NCBI GenBank assembly: GCA_017516745.1
Contig: JAFXBF010000018.1
Span: 1 to 59,426, forward strand
Direction of reading: 5' to 3'
Length of the DNA: 59,426 nucleotides
Source: Clostridia bacterium
Lineage (GTDB): Bacteria > Bacillota > Clostridia > Oscillospirales > Acutalibacteraceae
Shown here: one piece after another, positions 21,779-30,554 of the stretch
Layout: each line of letters opens with the position of its first letter
How positions within the stretch are numbered: the first letter of the stretch is position 1
Made by a program: the position numbers and the translations under genes
Notes under the pieces: generated by a model
Told to the model about the DNA's origin: nothing
The model's database searches: none
Seen by the model: only the letters and a program-made list of their open reading frames with translations

Positions 21779-22027
21779 ATGAAATTAAAAGCAGCGGCAA
21801 CAGTGGGACTTATTGCGGTTATTGCAACGGTTATGACAGCTTGCGGCAATGCCGAGGACGGCAAGGTGACAACCACAACCACGGGCGGCACATCAACAAC
21901 CGCTTCGACAACCGGCACAAGAACAACGCAGTCTGACACCTCCCGTACGGGAGATGGCCTTGGCGAAAAGGTAAGCGAAGGCATTACAGAGCTTGAAAGC
22001 GGAATGTCAAGAATGTTCGGCAGATAA
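21779..22027 (+). CDS. Small Thr-rich lipoprotein
   Basis: An 82-aa predicted lipoprotein. Signal peptide MKLKAAATVGLIAVIATVMTAC with the lipidated Cys at about residue 22 (VMTAC is a relaxed lipobox), then a Thr/Ser/Gly-rich linker (TTTTTGGTSTTASTTGTRTT), then a short amphipathic helix (EKVSEGITELESGMSRMFG). No enzymatic domain. GGGAGG precedes the ATG. Last gene of the three-gene unit, directly followed by a 13-bp terminator. Confidence 0.75.
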   Translation: MKLKAAATVGLIAVIATVMTACGNAEDGKVTTTTTGGTSTTASTTGTRTTQSDTSRTGDGLGEKVSEGITELESGMSRMFGR

Positions 22028-22029
22028 AA

Positions 22030-22061
22030 AATGCCCTGATACGTCAAAGTATCAGGGCATT
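22030..22061. terminator. Bidirectional terminator, 13-bp stem
   Basis: AATGCCCTGATAC (22030-22042) pairs with GTATCAGGGCATT (22049-22061). It ends the three-gene unit on the plus strand and the DUF4474-type gene on the minus strand. Confidence 0.9.
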
Positions 22062-22071
22062 AATTTTTGTT

Positions 22072-23337
22072 TTAGTCTACAACAACGGGTTCTGTAACTA
22101 CGGGCTGAGTTGTTGTGGGAGCCTGAGTTGTGGGCTCTGTTGTAACAGGAGTCTTTGTTGTTGTTTCAGAGGGCTTTGTTGTAGTGGTTGTTACGGGCTT
22201 TGAGGGGTTCTTGCGGTCGTCGTCAAGGTTACGCCATACAAGGTCAACAGTTGCGCCGTTGCGCTTGAAGGTTTCGGGCTTGTTCTTGGAAATGCTGCTT
22301 GCTTCCTTGAACTGGTTGCCGTCAACGTCCTTGATCTTCTTGAGTGCGTTACAGAAGAGGATACATTCTTCTTCTGTCTTGAAGGTGAGCTTTGCAACCA
22401 TTGTAAGCTCGCTGCGGTCGTCAAACTTGACAAGCTTGCCGGGAACGAAAGCGGTAATCCACCAGTGTGACTTGTAGGGACGTGTGAAGAGTTCGCCGTA
22501 ACCGTCTCTGTAGAGGGTCATCTGCATCATGATTTCCATGTTCTCTTCAGCGCAGTTGTAGTGAGCTGTGGACTTGGAGGGCTCTTTGTAGTAAAGGCCG
22601 ATTTCGGAACCGACGAAGAGCAGACCGTACTGACCCTTCCAGAGCTGTACCATCCAGTCGTAATCGCCGTAGCTGTAGTAAACATGGATAGTGTCAAGGA
22701 ACATAAAGGTGAATACAGCGCCGATATCGTAAAGGCGGTTGAAGCCGAAGTTTCTCTGCCAGGGGTCGTCGTCTGTGTAGAAGTAGTTACCTGCAGCATC
22801 GTAGGAATAGCTGAGTGCAATTGTACCGTCGGGCTTAACTATGTTTGCGTTGCCGTTCTTGTCGATTTCAACTGTGTTGTTGCCAACCTGTGTGCCCGAG
22901 GAAATACCGCCGCTGGAAGAGGGCTTCTGAGTAGCACCGGGCTTCTTGGTTGTAGAGGGCTTCTTTGTTGAGGAAGGCTTCTTTGTTACTGAGGGCTTTG
23001 CTGCCTGTGTAACCTTGTTGCCGTCGCCGTCTGTAACGGCTTCGCCGTTTACATCTGTTTGAATAACAGCTTCAAAGGTGTTGCCTTCTGCATCTGTAAC
23101 AAGCTCAATAAGCTCGCCGTTTTCGTTGGTAAGGGGTTCATCATCGTCGATTGAAGAGGGCTCAACAATTGTGTAACCGTCCTGGTTGAAATCCTCTTCA
23201 GTTTCCTGGTAGTAGCCGTCTGTTGTGGAGTTTGCCTGGTTGTCGTTGTGCTTCTTGAGAGCGATAACGCCTACCGTGGCAAGACCTGCAAGAACAATGG
23301 CACCTGCAACGATGTAGATGATAATATTCTTCTTCAT
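22072..23337 (-). CDS. Membrane-anchored surface protein with DUF4474-like domain and Thr-rich tail
   Basis: A 421-aa protein with one N-terminal membrane segment (about residues 4-27), an acidic stretch with NENGE and DVNGE motifs, a Lys/Pro/Ser/Thr repeat linker (TKKPSSTKKPSTTKKPG, about residues 117-137), and a globular domain with DDPWQRNFGFNRLYDIGAVF and WMVQLWKGQYGLLFVGSEIGLYY that I recognise as DUF4474-like, function unknown. The last about 50 residues are a Thr/Pro-rich tail (TTTTTKPSETTTKTP). It is probably exposed on the cell surface and its tail may be glycosylated or wall-embedded. GGAGAC precedes the ATG. Transcribed alone. Confidence 0.75.
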   Translation of the reverse strand: MKKNIIIYIVAGAIVLAGLATVGVIALKKHNDNQANSTTDGYYQETEEDFNQDGYTIVEPSSIDDDEPLTNENGELIELVTDAEGNTFEAVIQTDVNGEAVTDGDGNKVTQAAKPSVTKKPSSTKKPSTTKKPGATQKPSSSGGISSGTQVGNNTVEIDKNGNANIVKPDGTIALSYSYDAAGNYFYTDDDPWQRNFGFNRLYDIGAVFTFMFLDTIHVYYSYGDYDWMVQLWKGQYGLLFVGSEIGLYYKEPSKSTAHYNCAEENMEIMMQMTLYRDGYGELFTRPYKSHWWITAFVPGKLVKFDDRSELTMVAKLTFKTEEECILFCNALKKIKDVDGNQFKEASSISKNKPETFKRNGATVDLVWRNLDDDRKNPSKPVTTTTTKPSETTTKTPVTTEPTTQAPTTTQPVVTEPVVVD

Positions 23338-23490
23338 TGTGCGTCTCCTTTAAAATATTAATATACTTTATCAGTTCTGTAGGAATACATACAGTATATC
23401 AAATGTTCACAATTTAGTCAAATATTTTTTAGTATTTTTTAAAAAATATCAAATAACGGTTTATATATTTCGTGTTGATTGTTTAAAATG

Positions 23491-23524
23491 GACAAAAAAA
23501 TGACCGTTTTTTCAAACAGTCATT
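23491..23524 (-). terminator. Terminator after folK
   Basis: On the minus strand AATGACTGTTT (23524 to 23514), a 4-nt loop and AAACGGTCATT (23509 to 23499) pair with one mismatch, followed by a run of seven T. It closes the folate gene set. Confidence 0.85.
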
Positions 23525-23541
23525 AAAAAATAATTAATAAA

Positions 23542-24036
23542 TCACACATGGCGGATTTCAAGCTCCGTCTTTACAACTCCCTCGGTGCCTATCTCCTTGA
23601 GGCAGGGCGCAAAATAAAGACCGGGTGCTCTGCCCGACGGGAAAAGCTCAAGCAGCGGTACCATTACAAAAGCACGCTCCTTGATTCTCGGGTGGGGGAG
23701 TGTGAGCTCGAACGAGTCGGAAAAATAGCTCTCGTAAAGCAGTACGTCAATATCAATTATTCTCGGGCCGTTTTTCAGCCTGCGTACCCTGCCCATTGCG
23801 GCTTCAATGCCAAGACACGCACCGAGCACGGCATTGGGAGAGAGATTTGTTTCTATTGTAATTACTGCGTTGTAAAAATCGTCCTGCTCGGCAAAGCCGA
23901 CGGGCTTTGTTATGTAAACGCCTGAAATTTTATCAACTTCGGTATTCGGCAGCAGGGAAATTGCGTGAACTGCCTCGTTTAAATTTTTGAGCCTGTCACC
24001 CATATTAGTGCCAAGACCCAGTACAACTGTGCTCAT
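23542..24036 (-). CDS. folK: FolK, hydroxymethyldihydropterin pyrophosphokinase
   Basis: A 164-aa enzyme that transfers pyrophosphate from ATP to 6-hydroxymethyl-7,8-dihydropterin, the step before dihydropteroate synthase. Seen: LGLGTNMGDRLKNL near the N-terminus, KPVGFAEQDDFYNAVITIETNL, and the signature GPRIIDIDVLLYE followed by LPHPRIKERAFVMVPLLEL. Length is typical. Its start overlaps the folB stop by 4 nt. Last gene of folE-folP-folB-folK. Confidence 0.96.
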   Translation of the reverse strand: MSTVVLGLGTNMGDRLKNLNEAVHAISLLPNTEVDKISGVYITKPVGFAEQDDFYNAVITIETNLSPNAVLGACLGIEAAMGRVRRLKNGPRIIDIDVLLYESYFSDSFELTLPHPRIKERAFVMVPLLELFPSGRAPGLYFAPCLKEIGTEGVVKTELEIRHV

Positions 24037-24395
24037 TTTCTTACCCTCTCTATTTCAACTGCAACATAGCCGAAGTCTGCCTTCATCGGTGCTTCGGGCT
24101 TTTTTAGTGTCACCGTCAGTGTTTCAATCTGATTAAACTCGGCAAAAAGTGCATCTGCAACACGCTGTGCGGCGTGTTCAAGCAGCTTGCAGTTTTTTTC
24201 AAGCATTACTTTTTTTACAGTTTTTATGATTGCCGCATAGCTTACGGTTTCGTCTATGTTGTCCGTACGGCAGGCAGTATCAATGCTGACACCTGCCGTA
24301 ATATCAAGCTCAAAATTCTGCCCGAATTGAGTTTCCTCGGGGTTGACACCGTGGCAGGCAAAAACCCGAAGCCCCTTTACGATTATTTTATCCAA
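24033..24395 (-). CDS. folB: FolB, dihydroneopterin aldolase
   Basis: A 120-aa enzyme converting 7,8-dihydroneopterin to 6-hydroxymethyldihydropterin and glycolaldehyde. Seen: IIVKGLRVFACHGVNPEETQFGQNFELDI (GxHGVxxxE core), DETVSYAAIIKTV, KLLEHAAQRVADALF and TVTLKKPEAPMKADFGYVAVEIER with the catalytic-type Lys. It overlaps the folP end by 8 nt and folK start by 4 nt, so translation is tightly coupled. Confidence 0.95.
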   Translation of the reverse strand: MDKIIVKGLRVFACHGVNPEETQFGQNFELDITAGVSIDTACRTDNIDETVSYAAIIKTVKKVMLEKNCKLLEHAAQRVADALFAEFNQIETLTVTLKKPEAPMKADFGYVAVEIERVRK

Positions 24396-25188
24396 GAGTT
24401 TTATCTCCTTTGATTAACGATAGCATCTTCACCTGTGCGGCTGCTTTGTCAACGTCGTGCACACGGATTATTCCTGCACCGCCGAGGATGCAGGCGGTGT
24501 TGAGAGCAATTGTGCCCGTGAGTGCGTCGCCGCAAAGGCGTGTGACCCTTTTGCGTGAAAGTGCCGCCATTGTAACACAGCCGTGCTGCTGAAATTCGGA
24601 AAAGCTTGAAACGATTTCAAGGTCGTCCTCTCTGCTTTTGCCAAAGCCTATGCCGGGGTCAAGGCAGAGGTTTTCTCTTTTCAAACCTGCTGCTTCTGCG
24701 GCTTTGATTGCTTTTTCAAAAAACAGGTTGATGTCATTTATCACGCCGTTCTCATATTTGCCCTCCTGTGAGGAATTAAGGTTGCCTGTGTGCATAACAA
24801 CCCAGCCTGCGTTATGCTTGGCGGCAAGCTGAGCCATTTCGGAGTCTGCCTTGCCGCTGACATCGTTGATGATGTCGGCACCGTTTTCAAGGGCTTGTCC
24901 GGCAACAAACGGATAAAAGGTGTCAACGCTTATGGGCACGTTTACGGCTTTTCTTATTTCCTTAAGCGGAGTAATCAGCCTTGCAAGCTCTTCTTCGACA
25001 GTAATTTCCCTGCTGTCCGGTGCTGTGGACTGTGCACCGAGGTCAAGGATATCCGCACCGTCCGCAACCGCCTTCAATGCGGCTTCAACAGCTCTGTCGG
25101 CGGTAACTCTGCTGTCCTCATAAAACGAATCGGGGGTCAGGTTGATAACCGCCATTACAAGTGCACGTTTTTTTGCTTCAAAAATCAT
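24388..25188 (-). CDS. folP: FolP, dihydropteroate synthase
   Basis: A 266-aa TIM-barrel enzyme joining hydroxymethyldihydropterin pyrophosphate and p-aminobenzoate; target of sulfonamides. Seen: VMAVINLTPDSFYEDSR (loop 1), ADILDLGAQSTAPDSREI (loop 2), VPISVDTFYPFVAGQAL, ADIINDVSGKAD, CLDPGIGFGKSREDDLEIV, and SRKRVTRLCG (Lys/Arg pocket), IIRVHDVDKA. It starts 9 nt after folE. No resistance-type insertions are obvious. Confidence 0.96.
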   Translation of the reverse strand: MIFEAKKRALVMAVINLTPDSFYEDSRVTADRAVEAALKAVADGADILDLGAQSTAPDSREITVEEELARLITPLKEIRKAVNVPISVDTFYPFVAGQALENGADIINDVSGKADSEMAQLAAKHNAGWVVMHTGNLNSSQEGKYENGVINDINLFFEKAIKAAEAAGLKRENLCLDPGIGFGKSREDDLEIVSSFSEFQQHGCVTMAALSRKRVTRLCGDALTGTIALNTACILGGAGIIRVHDVDKAAAQVKMLSLIKGDKTLG

Positions 25189-25197
25189 AACAGCCTC

Positions 25198-25755
25198 TTA
25201 TTTTGAAAGCAGGGACATAGCCTCTGCCCTTGTCCTTGCATCGCTTCGCATAATTCCTCTCATAGCAGAGGTGCGTGTCTGGCTACCTGAAGCACGTGCA
25301 CCTCTCATAGTCATGCAAAGGTGCTCTGCCTCAACAACAACGGCTACGCCCTGAGGCTGAAGGTTGTCGAAAAGGAAGTCCGCCACCTGTGAGGTGAGCC
25401 TTTCCTGAAGCTGGGGTCGGCGTGCAAAGCAGTTGACTATTCTTGCAAGCTTTGAAAGGCCTATAACTCTGCCCTCACCGGGAATGTAGGCAATGTGTGC
25501 TTTGCCGATAAAGGGAATCAGGTGGTGCTCGCACATTGAGTAGAGCGGAATATCACGGACAACGACCATTTCGTCGTTATCCTCCTCCGTGAATATCTTG
25601 AGGTGCTTCTCGGGGTCTTCTTCAAGGCCAGAAAAAATCTCCTCGTACATTCTTGCAACTCTGTCGGGCGTTTCAACAAGACCCTCTCTGTCGGGGTCTT
25701 CGCCAATGGCTATGAGTATTTCTCTGATTGCCGCTTCTATGCGTGGCTTATCCAT
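25198..25755 (-). CDS. folE: FolE, GTP cyclohydrolase I
   Basis: A 185-aa zinc enzyme making dihydroneopterin triphosphate from GTP, the first step of folate synthesis. Seen: [45 protein letters not shown] (zinc Cys and His), [27 protein letters not shown] and [19 protein letters not shown] (second zinc Cys). I chose the ATG at 25755 (AAGGA 8-9 nt upstream); the reading frame extends to a TTG seven codons upstream that lies inside the previous gene. It starts 4 nt after the transglutaminase-like gene and so may be read from upstream promoters. Confidence 0.96.
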   Translation of the reverse strand: MDKPRIEAAIREILIAIGEDPDREGLVETPDRVARMYEEIFSGLEEDPEKHLKIFTEEDNDEMVVVRDIPLYSMCEHHLIPFIGKAHIAYIPGEGRVIGLSKLARIVNCFARRPQLQERLTSQVADFLFDNLQPQGVAVVVEAEHLCMTMRGARASGSQTRTSAMRGIMRSDARTRAEAMSLLSK

Positions 25756-25759
25756 AATA

Positions 25760-26893
25760 TCAGTCCTTATATTCAAAATATACGGTTATTAAATTAGCGT
25801 TATAATCGAGGCTGTAGCGGATTGAGGTCGTTACAAGCCTGCCGTCTTTTTTCAGGTTTGCCGTTTCAAGCGAGCGGTAAATTTCTTCGCCCTTGAACAG
25901 CTTGTGCACCGCCGTTTCAAAAACAGAAGAATCGGCAAACATAAATTCAGCCTCACCGTTTTCGCTTTCTGCAATAAGCTCTGCGATACTTAATATAGTA
26001 TTTTTATTATATACATTATAATAAGCGTTGTTGTGTGCGTAGTAATACAGGGAAATATCCGTGCACGGATATGTAAAGGAATATTCGCTGTGTGTACGGT
26101 TAAGCATAGCCGCATTCATATTGAAAAACGTGTGGCGGCAATACTCAGCTCCGTCGTCGCTTACGGGGTCATCCCACGTTGTGTCCGTGAAACACCAGCT
26201 GCCATCAATTTTCACGGCATTCCACATATGCTTTACGGAATTACCGTCGTAATCCGTTGCCGTTCCGTGAATGAGCACGCTTTCAATGCCTGCCTTTTGA
26301 AGCAACAGCTTGAATGCCCGTGAATAACCCGAGCATTTGGCTCTTTTCTCAACGAAAACGCCTTCAACCGTGCTTTCGCTGATGATATCCTCGTCGCTGT
26401 AAACGCAGGAATTTATTATAGCATCGTGTATGAAAAGCTCTTTGTCGTAGTCGTTTCCTTCGGGCAAGCCGACAAGCATATCATCTGCCGCTTTTTCGAC
26501 TTGCTCTTTTATCCGCTCGTATTTTTCAATGCTCATAAGGTAGTCGGGCACAAAGTAGTTGCGCTTGCCGACTGTCATAAGCGAGCCGCTGTCAAACATA
26601 AACAGATACGGGTCATCACAAAGCAGGGCATCAAGCACGTGGGAAAGGGAGCACGATTCGGGTGCAGGAATTTCTATCTGCACCGGAAAAGTGTAAATGC
26701 TTTCCCTTATTGCCGTGTATGCCTTTTTTTGTGTGCTGTCAAGCTCGAGGTAGTAGTAATCGGTGTAGCTGCCTTCCTCGAATTCGGGGAGCTTTGTGAA
26801 ATCCAGTACACCCGTGCTGAAAAGAATACGTGAAAACAGCACCATTGCGAGAGTTGCCGCAAGGCAGATTAAAACCTTACTCAGCCTTTTCAT
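25760..26893 (-). CDS. Secreted or membrane-anchored transglutaminase-like protein
   Basis: A 377-aa protein with an N-terminal membrane segment (about residues 6-26, [17 protein letters not shown]). The central domain has the papain-like transglutaminase triad: Cys in [18 protein letters not shown] (about residue 190), His in [16 protein letters not shown], Asp in [13 protein letters not shown]. Such extracellular domains act as proteases or cross-linking enzymes on the cell wall or on surface proteins; the substrate here is unknown. Its start overlaps the stop of the LCP-like gene by 4 nt, so the two are coupled, and folE follows 4 nt later. Confidence 0.85.
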   Translation of the reverse strand: MKRLSKVLICLAATLAMVLFSRILFSTGVLDFTKLPEFEEGSYTDYYYLELDSTQKKAYTAIRESIYTFPVQIEIPAPESCSLSHVLDALLCDDPYLFMFDSGSLMTVGKRNYFVPDYLMSIEKYERIKEQVEKAADDMLVGLPEGNDYDKELFIHDAIINSCVYSDEDIISESTVEGVFVEKRAKCSGYSRAFKLLLQKAGIESVLIHGTATDYDGNSVKHMWNAVKIDGSWCFTDTTWDDPVSDDGAEYCRHTFFNMNAAMLNRTHSEYSFTYPCTDISLYYYAHNNAYYNVYNKNTILSIAELIAESENGEAEFMFADSSVFETAVHKLFKGEEIYRSLETANLKKDGRLVTTSIRYSLDYNANLITVYFEYKD

Positions 26894-27732
26894 TTAACGC
26901 TTACCTTTACCGCCTCGCCGCTGTAAAGCAGGGCATCAATTCCCGTTTTTACCGAGGCAAAGTCAACAACGGATATGTCACTCTTGACAAGGTTGATAAC
27001 CCTTGTGTAGTGGCTGTCTGCCTTTTTGAAGTTTGCAGGCGTGATTTCCTGCTCAATAATATCTGCAATAATTTCCGCTTGCGTTTTCGGCTCGTTTTCA
27101 TAATAGCGGAGGTATTTGAGCAGCGTGTCGCCCGTCATTGACTGCTTGCCTGCGCCGATAATGGCGGTCAGCTTGTCGGAGCGAACGTCAATCGCCTCTT
27201 CAACCGTTGTTTCAAAGCCGCCAAAGCTGTTAATCAACGATTTGAAGGAGCTGTCCGTGCTGCGTATGAATTTGTCGATTTTTAGGCCGTTGTTCGCTTC
27301 GAGTGCCGAGGCAAGCTGCTTTTCGCCGCCGAAATCAAGCTGTGCGGAAAGGTTACCCGTACAGCCGCCGTAGCTTAATTTCTGCGAAGCATCAAGCGGA
27401 GTAACGCTTAATTCAAGTGCTTCCATATCCGCATTGAGTACGGCTGCAAAGCGTAGTTCGTTGTCAGCGTCTGCCGTACAAAGCAGCAGGTAGCGGTAGC
27501 TGCCGCTTACCTGAGGCTCGGGCTTGACCGTGGTTTCTTCAACCGTGGTTTCCTCTGCAGGGTTGCCTATAGCGGATAAATCGAAGTTATAGTAGCGAAG
27601 CAGGAGCAAAAATGAGATGCCGCCCAGCAGCACGAAAAAGCAGGAAAACGCCGCAGCAAAGCGTTTTACACGCATTGAGCGGACGTTCTTCCGTGTGTCA
27701 AAGCGAAGCGGTCTGTTGTTACCTTTTTTCAA
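26890..27732 (-). CDS. Degenerate LCP (LytR-CpsA-Psr)-like membrane protein
   Basis: A 280-aa protein with a basic cytosolic head (RPLRFDTRKNVRSMRVKR), one membrane segment (about residues 25-46), a short Glu/Thr linker (EETTVEETTVKPEP) and an extracellular domain. The order of blocks resembles LCP ligases: YRYLLLCTADADN, ANNGLKIDKFIRSTDSSFKSLINSFGGFETTV and GKQSMTGDTLLKYLRYYEN. However the SIPRD-type arginine is replaced (SVTPLDAS), so wall-polymer transfer activity is doubtful. It may be a binding or regulatory paralogue. Coupled to the transglutaminase-like gene by a 4-nt overlap. Confidence 0.65.
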   Translation of the reverse strand: MKKGNNRPLRFDTRKNVRSMRVKRFAAAFSCFFVLLGGISFLLLLRYYNFDLSAIGNPAEETTVEETTVKPEPQVSGSYRYLLLCTADADNELRFAAVLNADMEALELSVTPLDASQKLSYGGCTGNLSAQLDFGGEKQLASALEANNGLKIDKFIRSTDSSFKSLINSFGGFETTVEEAIDVRSDKLTAIIGAGKQSMTGDTLLKYLRYYENEPKTQAEIIADIIEQEITPANFKKADSHYTRVINLVKSDISVVDFASVKTGIDALLYSGEAVKVSVK

Positions 27733-27747
27733 TGCTTTGCCCTCACA

Positions 27748-27981
27748 TTATTTTTTTGAAACCTTGGGTATGATTACACAAGCGGCGATAAGAAGCACCG
27801 CAACTATGCCGACAACAATCGGCACGACGGGCGGACCGTCCGTGCCTGTGTCAGGTGTGGCAGATGCGGCAAGCACAGCCGCATCTGCCGCAAAAACGCT
27901 TGTGAAAGCCGTGACAAGCACACCACCTGCGATGATAACCGCAAGCACTATTGCCACTATTCTTACAAATTTCTGATTCAT
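27748..27981 (-). CDS. Small surface protein with TPDTG tail
   Basis: A 77-aa protein: signal peptide (IVAIVLAVIIAGGVLVTAFTSVFA), about 18 mature residues (ADAAVLAASATPDTGTDG), a second hydrophobic segment (PIVVGIVAVLLIAACVII) and a KVSKK tail. The TPDTG-hydrophobic-basic end resembles a sortase sorting signal and is shared with the protein at 44216-44890. Almost nothing remains between signal peptide and sorting signal, so it may be a minimal wall-anchored or membrane peptide. GAGGAAAG precedes the ATG. It lies between pgcA and the LCP-like gene. Confidence 0.7.
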   Translation of the reverse strand: MNQKFVRIVAIVLAVIIAGGVLVTAFTSVFAADAAVLAASATPDTGTDGPPVVPIVVGIVAVLLIAACVIIPKVSKK

Positions 27982-27999
27982 TTCAACTTTCCTCGAATT

Positions 28000-29715
28000 T
28001 TAACTTAAAGCCTTCTTCATATCATCGCCGATTTTATCGGAAAGAGCAGTTGCCTTTTCTCTGTCAGCGGCACAGGCTGTGACATAAATCTTGATTTTGG
28101 GCTCGGTGCCTGAGGGACGGATGATGGCGCTGCTGCCGCCGGGAAGTTTGTACTGAAGCACATTTGACTTGGGCAGGGTGATTGCGGTTTCTTCGCCCGT
28201 AGCAACCTTGCGTGAAACGCTTGTAAGGTAGTCGGAAACCTCTGTTACCTCAAGGCCGCCTATACTTTCGGGCGGATTGTTACGCAGAGAATTCATGATG
28301 TTCTTCATCTTCTCCATACCGCTTGCGCCCTCAAAGCCGATGTTGATGAGAGTATTTATATACATACCGTGCTCGGCATAAAGGTCTTCCATAACCTCAA
28401 CAAGGTTTTTGCCAAGGCTCTTGTAGTAAGCAGCCATTTCGACAATCATTGTTGAAGCAACAACGCCGTCCTTATCTCTTGCGTGTGTACCGCTCAGGTA
28501 ACCGTAGCTTTCTTCCATACCTACTACGTAGCGGTCGGCTTCGCCTGCCTCGTCAAGCTCGGTAACGATTTCGCCGATATACTTGAAGCCTGTGAGAGTG
28601 TTGCGTACCTGAGCGCCGTACTTGTCGGCAACAGCCTGAATAAGGTCTGTTGTAACAAAGGACTTGATAACAATGGGCTTTTCGGGAAGTGTGCCCATAG
28701 CCTTGCGGCGTGAAAGGAGATATTCGGCAAGCATAACGCCTACCTCGTTACCCGTCATAAGCTTGTATTCGCCGTTGTGGCGTACTGCAATACCTACACG
28801 GTCACAGTCGGGGTCGGTTGCAAGAATGAGGTCGGCAGGGAACTCTTCCGTCATTTTGATTGCAAGCTCAAAAACCTGCTGAATTTCGGGGTTGGGGAAG
28901 GGGCAGGTCGGGAAGTTGCCGTCGGGAAGCTCCTGCTCCTTGACAATTCTTACGTCCTTAAGGCCGAGTCTTGCAAGCATAGCTCTTACGGGAACATTGC
29001 CCGTGCCGTTAAGGGGAGTGTAGATAATTTTAAGGCCGCTCTTTTCGCAGATATCCTTGTCAAGACGCTGAAGGTCGCAGGCATCGTAGAATTCGTTGAA
29101 AACCTCTTCGCCGATGTAGGTGATCATACCGCTTTCGACAGCCTCGTCAAAGCTCATACGCTTTACGTCTTCAAAAATATCCGTGCGGTTGATGTAGCCG
29201 AGTGTTCTCTCTGCGGCTTCATCCGTCATCTGGTAGCCACGTGCATCGTAGCACTTGTAGCCGTTGTACTTGGAGGGGTTGTGGCTTGCCGTGAGAACGA
29301 TACCCGAGCTGCAGTTAAATCTGCGTACGGCAAAGGAAACCATGGGTGTGGGAACAAGCGTGGGGTAGAAATATACCTTGATGCCGTTTGCGGCAAGAAC
29401 GCCTGCTGCCTCACGGGCAAAAACGTCGGACTTTATTCTGGAGTCGTGGCCGATTGCAACACTGGGGTTTTCAAATGCCTCGTTGAGGTAGTTTGCAAGG
29501 CCCTGCGTAGCCTGACCTACCGTGTAGATGTTCATTCTGTTTGTGCCTGCGCCGATAACGCCACGCAGACCGCCTGTGCCGAATTCAAGGCAGCGGTAGA
29601 ATCTGTCCAGAATTTCCTCTTCGTTGCCTGCAATGCCGTTGAGTTCTTCGACAAGGTCAGGGTCGAGAGTGGCTTCCTTGAGCCAGAGTTCGTAGAGTTT
29701 GTTGATATCGTTCAT
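28000..29715 (-). CDS. pgcA: Phosphoglucomutase/phosphomannomutase
   Basis: A 571-aa alpha-D-phosphohexomutase that interconverts glucose 1- and 6-phosphate (and perhaps mannose phosphates), feeding nucleotide-sugar and wall-polymer synthesis. Four domains are visible: catalytic phosphoserine loop IVLTASHNPSKYNGYK (about residues 138-155), metal loop LILATDPDCDRVGIAV (about 300), sugar loop VVGMEESYGYLSG (about 400), phosphate loop IIRPSGTEPKIKIYVT near the C-terminus. Length fits PgcA/ManB-type clostridial enzymes. An upstream lipoprotein gene and downstream surface genes are co-directional. Confidence 0.93.
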   Translation of the reverse strand: MNDINKLYELWLKEATLDPDLVEELNGIAGNEEEILDRFYRCLEFGTGGLRGVIGAGTNRMNIYTVGQATQGLANYLNEAFENPSVAIGHDSRIKSDVFAREAAGVLAANGIKVYFYPTLVPTPMVSFAVRRFNCSSGIVLTASHNPSKYNGYKCYDARGYQMTDEAAERTLGYINRTDIFEDVKRMSFDEAVESGMITYIGEEVFNEFYDACDLQRLDKDICEKSGLKIIYTPLNGTGNVPVRAMLARLGLKDVRIVKEQELPDGNFPTCPFPNPEIQQVFELAIKMTEEFPADLILATDPDCDRVGIAVRHNGEYKLMTGNEVGVMLAEYLLSRRKAMGTLPEKPIVIKSFVTTDLIQAVADKYGAQVRNTLTGFKYIGEIVTELDEAGEADRYVVGMEESYGYLSGTHARDKDGVVASTMIVEMAAYYKSLGKNLVEVMEDLYAEHGMYINTLINIGFEGASGMEKMKNIMNSLRNNPPESIGGLEVTEVSDYLTSVSRKVATGEETAITLPKSNVLQYKLPGGSSAIIRPSGTEPKIKIYVTACAADREKATALSDKIGDDMKKALS

Positions 29716-29748
29716 TTATATGTGACCTCCCGTGTGGAAATTATTAAA

Positions 29749-30528
29749 TTAACCGTAAATTGCACCGATTATGTCAATTATCGGGCCGAAGCGGCTTTCG
29801 TCAATGTTCAGGTCGGCAACCTTGCAGGAGTTGTAGAAGCTTGCAAGGGGGCTGCTTTCACCGCCGAGCACACCTGTGAGCAGGTAGCCGACAAAGTGAA
29901 CTTCAAGCTCACCGACAAGGTGAGTGTAATCCATAAGCGCATAGTCCTCGCCCTCAGCCTTTTCCTGCTGGATTGCTTCAAGCTCCTTGCAAAGCGCACG
30001 AAGCACCTGCGGATTTGCGAGCGTGAGTGCCTGAGCGGTCTGCAAATCAACGGCAATGTAGTAGGTCTGTGTGCCGTCCTGAAGGCGGACATAGTAAACA
30101 TCACTTTTCTGTGCCATATCGGCGGCGGTTTCGTTGATTTTTTCGGGTGTCATAAAGTAACAGCCGAGTATTGTTGCAGTGCCCTCCATAACCTTGCGGA
30201 AATCACTCTTTTCGGGCAGAGTGGTGGTTTCCGGTACAGTCGTGGTTTCGGGCACGGTTGTTGTCGGTGCCGTTGTCTGCGGACGGGGCTTGGTGGTCGG
30301 CTGAGTCGCAGGCTGTGTTGTGGGCTCAACCGTGGTTGTATCTTGTGTTGACGGTTCTTCGGTTGTGCTTTCTTCCGCTACGGTTGTGGTTACGGCGGCA
30401 GTTGTACCTTCTGTTGTTTTTTCGGTCGGGGGCTCTTTTTGTGACTGCGGTGTGCAGGCGCTTAAAATACAGCCTGCGCAAAGTACAATACCTATAGCCC
30501 TTATAAGTTTATTCGTTAAAGGTTTCAT
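29749..30528 (-). CDS. Thr-rich lipoprotein, unknown domain
   Basis: A 259-aa predicted lipoprotein. Signal peptide with lipobox ILSAC (Cys about residue 25), then a Thr/Glu/Pro-rich spacer of about 80 residues (EKTTEGTTAAVTTTVAEEST and TTQPATQPTTKP), then a folded C-terminal domain (FRKVMEGTATILGCYFM, YYVRLQDGTQTYYIAVDLQ, YALMDYTHLVGELEVHFVGYL) which I do not recognise. Exposed on the outer face of the membrane. It is followed 33 nt later by pgcA and preceded 26 nt by the beta-propeller lipoprotein. Confidence 0.75.
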   Translation of the reverse strand: MKPLTNKLIRAIGIVLCAGCILSACTPQSQKEPPTEKTTEGTTAAVTTTVAEESTTEEPSTQDTTTVEPTTQPATQPTTKPRPQTTAPTTTVPETTTVPETTTLPEKSDFRKVMEGTATILGCYFMTPEKINETAADMAQKSDVYYVRLQDGTQTYYIAVDLQTAQALTLANPQVLRALCKELEAIQQEKAEGEDYALMDYTHLVGELEVHFVGYLLTGVLGGESSPLASFYNSCKVADLNIDESRFGPIIDIIGAIYG

Positions 30529-30554
30529 TATGCCGCCAACTTTCTCTTTTATGA

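Noticed and set aside
28777-30351. Plus-strand 524-codon open frame
   Set aside because: It lies opposite the phosphosugar mutase and lipoprotein genes, which have clear motifs; the long frame is a codon-bias shadow rich in Cys/Val.
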